From Pholiota molesta (Eukaryota; Basidiomycota; Agaricomycetes; Agaricales; Strophariaceae), in contig JACGCK010000133.1 of NCBI GenBank assembly GCA_014925825.1, positions 1 to 64,000 on the forward strand: DNA of 64,000 nucleotides, in the 5' to 3' direction. Below, in pieces: positions 57,141-64,000 of the stretch. How positions within the stretch are numbered: position 1 is the first letter of the stretch; every line of letters begins with the position of its first letter. A program made the translations under genes and the position numbers. The notes below the pieces were generated by a model. It was given only the letters and a program-made list of their open reading frames with translations, was not told the origin of the DNA and ran no database searches.

Positions 57141-58500
57141 AGTAGAAAATTCCATGGAGTCAACGTGTGCTGAGTTCGGGAGAGAAAGAAGGGAGAGTAC
57201 TGAAGCAAGGATGCGATAGGTTCTGGTCGCGGCCATGGCGATCAGGTAGATGCAGAGATGGCTTGTGCGTCCAAAAGACTCGAGGTGATAGGGGAACCGC
57301 GATCGCAAATTCCCTCGGTTGATGGCCAGCGTTCTCGGGTTCACCAGGATGACTAGACACTTAGAATACAGGACGATGTGATAGGAACGGTGACGACAGT
57401 CCAGGGGACGATGTTCAAGGGTTGGCCGACAAGAGTGGACGCTGAAGTCAACTAGAAGACCAACACTTTCATCGAGGTCGTAGATCCACTTATCCACACT
57501 TATCCACGAGCCCTGGCGCCACAGCCCAAGCCACTCTGTCGATTCATCAAGTGATTTGTCCAGATACACGCCATCATGCCGACCCAGCACGGTAATACGA
57601 AAAGGAGTGTCTGGGCAAGTGCGAGGGCAATGAGGGCGTCTACTGAGTCTAAAAAGGACGCTAAGTAGCGCTGATAGTGCTCGCTAATGCAACGCAAACT
57701 TACCGTGCACGAGGAGTTGATACTGGGCTCGAGTTCCTGGTGCATTTTGGTTTATACAAGTCGCGGTGAACGCCTAGGTACGAGCGCTTGAGTATCGTTT
57801 AGCCGACCTTCTAGCCAGGGAAGGCGATGGGTGGACAAGAGGTTTCGAATGGATTCCACGCGCATCTCGAGCGTCCGACTGCAAGAGGGAAGGGAAAGGG
57901 AAGGAGTTGATTGCTGGACAGCGCGCCTAACGCTAGATGCCGAACTTGCCGCGGCGGAGCATCCCGATAACCTCCGACACAATCACCTCGAATGTCTTGG
58001 GTCAACCACCACCAAGGCCAACCTCCCCAACGCCTTCCAGGAAAAGACGTCTTGAAGCTCAGACCCACCAACCCTGTCCCTCTATGATGAACCCACCGCC
58101 CCCCACAATCTGTCGCCCACTATATGTAGTTTGACCCCGGCTTCCTCGAAAACCAGCGGCCAATGCCCCGCTGATACGAGCTTCTTCGCTAGGCTGACTA
58201 GAGGCGTTCTCTCCCCAGCCCAGGCTCTATACCATTTCGAATGCGTGGCTGTTTGTCTGATGCGTTTACCAATGCGCAGCTCTTCTGGGCTACGCAATAC
58301 CTCGCCGACGCTGCTTGTGTAACGGGGGATGTTACGATTAGAGCGTGCGATACCGTCGTTCTGGAAATCATGTCCCATATTGCTACATGAGACTGCGGTG
58401 TACGTGTTTCGCATTCTAAAATATCCTGTTTTATCGTCATGTTTCGAGTCCGCATCGAGTTTCGAATCTACCAATGACTATTCGCCGGTGTGGGAACTGC
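57070..58500 (-). repeat. Orphan NACHT 3' flank and spacer, gene body missing
   Basis: In minus orientation, 58500-58240 matches the NACHT 3' flank (GAGTCCGCATCGAG on the plus strand; ATTGCTACATGAGACTG region). Next, 58060-57940 matches 10985-11070 (TTGTGTCGGAGG, GCGGCAAGTTCGGCATCTAG), and the signature ends it at 57.1 kb. No NACHT exon precedes it. A frame on the minus strand (57745-57042) has hydrophobic stretches but no recognisable family. Confidence 0.55.
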
Positions 58501-59884
58501 AAAAACAACTCTAATAGTCAGTAACGATCCAGACACCGAACTGTGGCCGCGGCTGCAGCTACAGGACTCTGGCGCAGCGGACTAACATGTCTTCATCCAC
58601 TGTAAACATCTGTAGTGACTGTGGACATATCCAGGATACCCGTCGCCACTTCCGCATTTGTCGATTGTTGGCTAGGAGTCGGTTTTGCGGTCGCTCGCAG
58701 CCTCTGCAACGGATACACGGGCAATTCGATGCTTATTCCAATGGGCCATAGGAAATGGATTGTGGACATGATTTGGTCCAGTAGAATAATATTTGATGTG
58801 CGAGAGTGTGCGTCGTGTGCGAGTCATGTCTCAGGATGTGCGTGGTGAGTGCCCAAATGTGCGTGCTGAGTGCGAAATGCGCTGTCCACTGGGTCATCTG
58901 GAATCTGAATCGAAACCAGCAGACGATGCTGCTGCGAACGCACAGCTGGGACAGTCTACCCCGCCTGTTACCGCGCCTACCTATTAACAGCAACTAGAGA
59001 GGGCCGAAGACGTACGTTCTGGAAGCGCCCAATATGCCACATTGTGCGCGACGCTTAAGCGCGCCGCTTCGCCCCTGCTCTGTTCTCCTCGTACCAAAAT
59101 ACTTTACTTCGACCACTTCAGATTCACTGTTCGCCGTCCATAGTTGTCTAGGCCGTTGACCAATTTAAGGAGCGGGGCACTTCTCCCGCCCTCCTATGTA
59201 CATATCTCGTGTCGAAGCGCACCGTGTCGCGTCCTGTTCGACTTGGATCCGTGTGCCTCAATATACCTCGTGCATATCTTAATTCGTCGTTGAGGCGCTC
59301 ATCGGCTTAGCATGCTCTGAATTAGACACTAACCCGGATATGACATGCCCGCTGGTCGCTTCAGAACGTCTACCTTGTAAGCTATGGAAGATATCTGCAT
59401 CTTGAAGGGTTCCAATGGAAAGTATTACATATTCGTGGGCGGACAGGAAGAATTGTAGGGTGATTACGTTTAATGTTAACGTTGATAATCAAAAGAAGGG
59501 GTTTCAACCATATGATATAGATGAGCCGTATATGTATTTGTGGACTGCCTAAATCATGGAGTATAGTCGATGGTAGTACGGTTGTCGAGATCAGAGATAA
59601 GTTACAGAGTTCCCATAAATGATGAGGATTGAGGATTTTAGATTGAATGACTGCTTCACTATTTTATTACTCAATGGTGGTCGATATATCAGAACGTTCG
59701 AGGACTCGCGACAGGTGAGATAGAACATGCCCTCACTGTCTGGCAAATTAGGCTCAACACCGACATCTTCGACGTTCCACATAGAATGGGCGTGCAATTA
59801 ATCTCCTTCCCTGCGAGGCGAGAACCTATATAATATGCCTACTTCTTCCTAAGATATACTTATCCCAGTTCCACCAAACTAAGC
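58501..59884. other. Intergenic, promoter of the secreted protein
   Basis: 58790-58880 has short repeats of GTGCGTG/GAGTGC words. CCTATATAATATGCC at 59826 is a good TATA box about 60 bp before the secreted-protein ATG, followed by a short AC-rich leader. Confidence 0.4.
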
Positions 59885-60584
59885 ATGCACAAAAACCTTG
59901 CAACCATCGTTGCTACTTTCTTTTCATTGGCTGTCGTCACCTCCGCCTCCGCCCTCCCTCATTTAGGGTCGGGGTCGCAACCACCAAAGACCTTGGGGAG
60001 GGTCTTCATCGGGTACAACGGCTTCAGCGGGGACCCCCGCCCGCCGCAAGCCAGCACCGGCGGCGAACTAGGCGCCGTATTCTACATCGCCGATGCAAGT
60101 CCACCACCGCACTTCTAACGCCTCCCGTCTCCACCTAACCGCCTCCCTCCCACAGGCCGTCGACCTCGCGAAATTCTTCGCGAACGGCGCGAACCACGCG
60201 AAGGACACCGTCTGCCTCATCCACGCCGACGCGACGGAGTGGGCCCGCGTGCCCAAGACCTGGGTGCCCGCGAGCGTCCTCGCGGGGGGCGGCGCCGCGG
60301 TCAACAAGTTCGCGCCCGGCGCGGTGGTCTTCGCGCCGCACACCAACGCCGGGCTCCCTGCGGGCGCGCTGGCCCACGTGTACCAGTTAGGCATCCGTCA
60401 GGCACAGATTGCGCGGCTCCTCCTCACCACGGATTGTCGCCATAAGAGCACGTTCCCGGATAACCAGCACCAGACGCTGGACTATCCGAGCCTGAATGCG
60501 CAGTGGAATATCCAGCCGGCGTTCGGGCTGTGGGAGGAATGGCGCGAGGTGCTGATGCGGTTGGTGATGGCGCCTACTATGTAG
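59885..60584 (+). CDS. Secreted protein, possible ADP-ribosyltransferase-like fold
   Basis: Two exons, 59885-60094 and 60156-60584, 212 aa. The intron begins GCAAGT and ends CCACAG, a GC-AG intron; there is no better GT donor. The N-terminus is a signal peptide (FFSLAVVTSASA). Downstream the order IGYNGFSG, STGGELGAVFYIAD and DLAKFFANGANH recalls ADP-ribosyltransferase-like secreted proteins of basidiomycetes, in which a Gly-Gly-Glu-Leu-Gly segment precedes a Phe-Tyr strand. Catalytic residues cannot be assigned with confidence, so a structural relative without activity is possible. One Cys pair (VCLIHAD, TTDCRH) could form a disulfide. It stands alone, with high GC. Activity and target are unknown. 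Confidence 0.6.
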
Positions 60585-60711
60585 GAGAGCAGGGGACTCG
60601 TACCTACTTGTCCAGGTTGGAATAGCTGTAGCAATGTGGGGGATGACTGATGGCGCGCTTCGCATAGTCAAAGTAAGATCATTGTACCACTGTGGCGCCG
60701 CCCTAGCCATC

Positions 60712-61085
60712 CACTCAGATCCTTGGAGAGGGGCAAGATGTGGTCAGTATATTGAACAACAGGAAGATAACAAACGACGAGCCCAGGGATGAGCTGCAGT
60801 TGTTTGTTGAAGGTAGGACTGACCTACGGGCGCTTTTGGGCGGCGTAGATCTGTGCCCATCATCGGGCCATCGATAAGCGTCATCAGAGCCCCTGGCGAC
60901 TGGAGCGCCGCGCATGAGAACCCAGAGCAAAATAAGCCTCGTATGAGCTTGTTCTGTGTGCCAGAGGACGCTGAGTCTAGCCATGGACCCGGTGACGAGT
61001 ACTACGTCGAATGCGAAGATGTCGTTGAAGTTGCTGTTGAAGAACACGCGTGCAGGGAAGCGCGACTTGAGTTTATCCACGTGAC
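60712..61085 (-). repeat. Dispersed repeat R1, minus-strand copy
   Basis: Inverted relative to the 4.3-kb copy. Both begin next to a CACGTG-containing stretch and end in CCAAGGATCTGAGTGGATG. Open frames across it (IFLLFNILTT) are shared with the other copy but interrupted there. Confidence 0.6.
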
Positions 61086-61317
61086 ATGTGACACAACGCG
61101 AATCGCGCACATTCCCTCTCCACCATCTATTCCTTCTTCATTATGTAATAGGACGGCATCATCTCTGGCGTCGGTCGACGAAGAATAGCTTTTCCATGTA
61201 TAGGAATATAGACGCCATCGTAATTATGTAGAACGACCTACCTTAGAGCCCATTGCAACAGCAATGTGATCCTCCTATCTCAGTTACTCCAAATACGACA
61301 CGTAAATCGCCTTCCGA

Positions 61318-61402
61318 GCCCCGCCTCCAACCCAAAGCGTCTCCGCGCCGCAGACGCTGCGTTATCCGCAGCGCTCTTTTCACGCGCAGACGGTATGGTA
61401 TG
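61318..61402 (-). repeat. Cassette signature, copy 10 (end of the NACHT copy 3 cassette)
   Basis: Minus-strand partner of the 21.2-kb copy; more than 60 consecutive aligned bases differ only at scattered sites. Confidence 0.65.
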
Positions 61403-63693
61403 GAAGCGACCCACGCGGCCATCGCGTGCAGCGAAGCACGTACCGCCGAAAGGTGCGCGGTAGATAATGAGATAATGACCATGGAGTGATGAGCGTGGCA
61501 GATCTGCCCAGGCTGGGCGAGGCGTATCGCATCTAGTGGGATACGAATGTCTATGATAAACGACGTGAAGAAGGCAATGAACCTCCCATGGCTGCTCGTG
61601 GCATGATTTCGGGGACATTGGCAGAGGTGAAGCAGAAGCAGTCGTGTTCAGAACCAAGGGTGAAAAATGAAACAGGGAAAAAATCTGAAATGAACGGTGA
61701 CAACGCGAATGAGGGAGAGAAATTTTCGAAGATGTACACACCGGGTTTAGCGCGAGCGGGAACACGGCCTTGCTGTACGTTACTTCGTGCATACCCCTCT
61801 CTCAGACCAAGCGTGAGAGTCCTCTTATCCTTACGAAAACTTGCGGTATACATCGTCGTCTTCAATATCCGTTCCTGGTTGATATATGTCCCCGGGATCT
61901 CCACAAGGGCAACAACAGAGCTCCCTGACGCAGGCAGCACAGGAAGCGCGCTGATTGGTTTTTTCTGATATTCGTTTGACCTATCATGTTGGTATAAGTA
62001 TCTCGAGATGAGAACCACACTTACCAGCAAAGGCTCGCCCTCCCTCGCATCTATAGATAGATCTCTTCAGAGCACGATTTGGTCCTACCAACGTTGTAGA
62101 TATAAGTGATTGAGTTCCGAATGCGCAGGTGCGCGATGCGCGAGGGCAGCGATAACTTCGTATATATTCACTGCATCATAATAAAAACGGTAAGCGACGC
62201 TCATAAAGACGAGTTTTCAACTCACATTCAGTACCGTAGCATCTTCGGATGGGAGCAAGAGAACTGCGAGTTGGAACAAGTGCAGAGACAGATAGGGCGG
62301 TGACTACAGCAGGCGCGGTTCGCAGGAGGGCCATGAACGACGAGCGTCGTGGATTAACATGAGAGAGGGCGAGAGGTTCCCAGGTGGACAGGATGGGGGA
62401 CCATCGCACTAAGCCTGAGGCATGCGTCGCAGTACATGGCGGCGACAAGCAGGCTGTTCCACGTCAGATGGTGGGATAGCAAGCCAGTTCGGAACTTGCC
62501 GAGATGGTAACCAACTCACATCTAATTCCTGAGAGAACACCTGGAGAACACGCTTAACTATGCTGCTGGCAGCTGCGGCAGCAAACTCGCAGGTGCAAGT
62601 GAGGGACCATGTCAATACTTGCAGCAGGCTATGGAAGAATTGAGCGCATCACGGGGATGGTAGAGAGCTCACGCGCAGGTCAAGCGCAGGTTCCAGTGAG
62701 TCAGGGAGGGCGATGCGTAGACAAAGGTGTGCATGTCAACTACGACCCAGAACAGACCCAGAAGCACAGCCAACCTGATCATTCCCTTACCTTGAGAGGA
62801 AAGCCGACACACTGCGACGAATGAATTCGCCGCCCCCTACGATGTGTTGCCTGGAACATTCTCTGAGCCACACAACTGGTATATTCCGCCTGTCATCTCT
62901 GTATCCACCGAAATGCTCGTGTTGAGGTTACACGCTGCCGGGTCTTTACTTGCAAGACTTCGGCCACTCTGGCGTCCAATATGCCTTCCTCTGAGGCTCT
63001 TTCTGCATAATTCCTGTTGGGATTTCCTTATCGATAACCGTCCTGCTAAGCTTTCGGAGAATTTCCCCAGCACTGCTTACTACTTAGACACTGGTACCGC
63101 GATAGGGGACAGTTCCTCTCACATGTATATTTCCACTGTTTATATAGCGCTGACGCCAAAGGCCTTCACGGATGCTAGCATCTCCACCGAGCCGAAAGGA
63201 CTTGTTTGAGAATTTTTTCCTTTAAGGCCCACGGCTCTCGCAATGAATGTAGGGTGATGTTGAAGGCGTGGCTGTTCGCCTGATAAACCTGATGTCGCCA
63301 CTGCTTGTCAAACGAAGGATATTACTACTGGAACACGCGACACCGTCCTTCTGGAGAAATTGCCTATATTACTGCATGAGAATGGCTGGATAACGACCGC
63401 TACATACTGTACATATTTCGCATTATCAAATATCAGCCTGTTATCACCTGCCTGCCTGCCTACATTTCGCGTCAGCATCGAGTGTCGATCTAACCGATGA
63501 CTCCCCTAGCCACTGAAGGAACGACCTAGTCATCAAGACGCTGCCTTCTCCCAAGTTCGGCTGGCGGACTTTGTGATTCTCGTTTCCGCTTCAGCTTTTT
63601 TGGAGATTCACCGACTGACGATGCCTCTGGTTCCGAAGAAAGTGTCGGGGATGGAGTCCTATTGACCTGCGGAGGTGGCGAAACGCTGGAACC

Positions 63694-64000
63694 TCATCTT
63701 GTATATAGGTTAACAGGAACGACGGTGCGCACCTCCTCATCTGGGTCACCGGAATAGTCGTCAAATGCCGCGGCGTCTGCCTGAGGGTCATTCGGCCATT
63801 CCAAGTCAACGACGACGGAAGCGCCGTTGGGGCATTCTTTGCAAATAATGCATTCGTTGGTGCCTGGAGGGTGTACGTGCTTTAGAAACGGTATGCCGCA
63901 CCTCTGGGAGGGATCATGGTTCTAATTTAATTAATGAACGTATATTTCGATATTGCTTACCTGAATATATTCCAAGCTATACTGAGCGATACTGTATCGT
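63694..64000 (-). CDS. NACHT gene copy 3, 3' end only (runs off the window), tail cut by a stop codon
   Basis: Two minus-strand exons, 64000-63961 (partial) and 63903-63694, match the last two exons of copies 1 and 2: SLEYIQ before the intron, then CGIPFLKHVHPPGTN and ECIICKEC, then ASVVVDLEWPNDPQADAA. TGA at 63694-63696 ends the frame. Beyond it the same frame continues with a recognisable basic tail (KKLKRKRESQ) up to the ancestral TAG at 63526-63528. So the tail is lost by nonsense rather than frameshift. Whether the NACHT body is intact cannot be judged because it lies outside the window. Confidence 0.8.

Larger units (their letters stand above)
61250..64000 (-). repeat. Segmental duplication arm B (inverted partner of 18.05-21.25 kb)
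   Basis: In minus orientation: NACHT copy 3 tail, 3' flank, spacer with ATTATGCAGAAAGAGCC, the CGCACCTGCGCATTCGG block and the signature at 61.3 kb. A frame with SSVVALVEIPGTYINQERIL and KTTMYTASFRKDKRTLTLGL is longer here than in arm A, but has no recognised domain. The arm continues beyond the window edge. Confidence 0.75.

Noticed and set aside
57042..57745. Possible multi-span membrane protein on the minus strand
   Set aside because: Two overlapping frames have hydrophobic stretches, but no consistent splice chain or recognisable seven-helix family pattern; it lies in an orphan cassette.
61280..62030. Gene for a novel conserved protein in segmental arm B
   Set aside because: The frame SSVVALVEIPGTYINQ is partly shared with arm A but interrupted there, and no domain is recognised; reported only as part of the repeat.
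1..64000. CRISPR arrays, bacterial operons, ribosome-binding sites or rRNA genes
   Set aside because: Spliceosomal introns and intron-bearing tRNAs show a eukaryotic nuclear sequence; no regularly spaced short repeats or rRNA sequence was seen.
1..64000. HET, TIR, WD40 or ankyrin domains expected in other fungal NLR systems
   Set aside because: I looked for their hallmark motifs in all long frames and found none; the NACHT proteins here end in a Cys/His module instead.

Overview
This window is eukaryotic and looks like the nuclear genome of a mushroom-forming basidiomycete (Agaricomycetes). Reasons: many 48-65 nt GT-AG introns, two intron-bearing tRNAs, and families typical of that class: NACHT NTPases with a short leader exon, F-box/LRR proteins, a Zn2Cys6 regulator, DUF6699 and DUF7704 proteins, camello-type GNATs and small secreted proteins. 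It is a duplication-rich accessory region.

Layout. 1-6.5 kb holds no convincing intact gene, only degenerate repeats. 6.98-9.9 kb and 15.66-18.6 kb carry two paralogous NACHT genes on the plus strand. A third enters from the right edge on the minus strand (63.7-64.0 kb), and a distant fourth lies at 51.1-53.75 kb (minus). Each of the first three sits in a repeated cassette: upstream repeat, NACHT gene, 3' flank, spacer, GC-rich signature of about 75 bp. The 18.0-21.3 kb stretch is repeated inverted at 61.2-64.0 kb, and a gutted cassette remains at 57.1-58.5 kb. At 21.3-22.6 kb (minus) a seven-exon gene joins the NACHT leader exon and promoter to a VHS-domain (LSB5-like) protein.

The middle (24.7-50.5 kb) holds more ordinary genes: two tandem camello GNAT acetyltransferases, a glycolipid-transfer (HET-C2-like) protein, a 16-exon Zn2Cys6 transcription factor, two tandem F-box proteins, tRNA-Arg(TCG), a signal-peptide/single-span membrane protein, a DUF7704 protein, a cysteine-containing secreted protein, a DUF6699 protein and tRNA-Leu(TAG). 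Three hAT-like non-autonomous elements with perfect 8-bp target duplications lie at 29.4-30.2 kb and, nested one in the other, at 46.8-47.9 kb. The right part adds a C2H2-like zinc-finger gene (54.2-55.2 kb) and a secreted protein possibly of ADP-ribosyltransferase-like fold (59.9-60.6 kb).

How it may fit together. NACHT STAND proteins are the fungal counterparts of NLR immune receptors. In Podospora anserina, NACHT-WD40 receptors (HET-D, HET-E, HET-R) detect the glycolipid-transfer protein HET-C. Finding several NACHT genes, a divergent GLTP, and a leader exon moved onto a trafficking-type protein in one 64-kb block suggests a rapidly remodelled self/non-self recognition locus. That functional link is inference. 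The exon models were built by eye, but every multi-exon model listed closes in frame.
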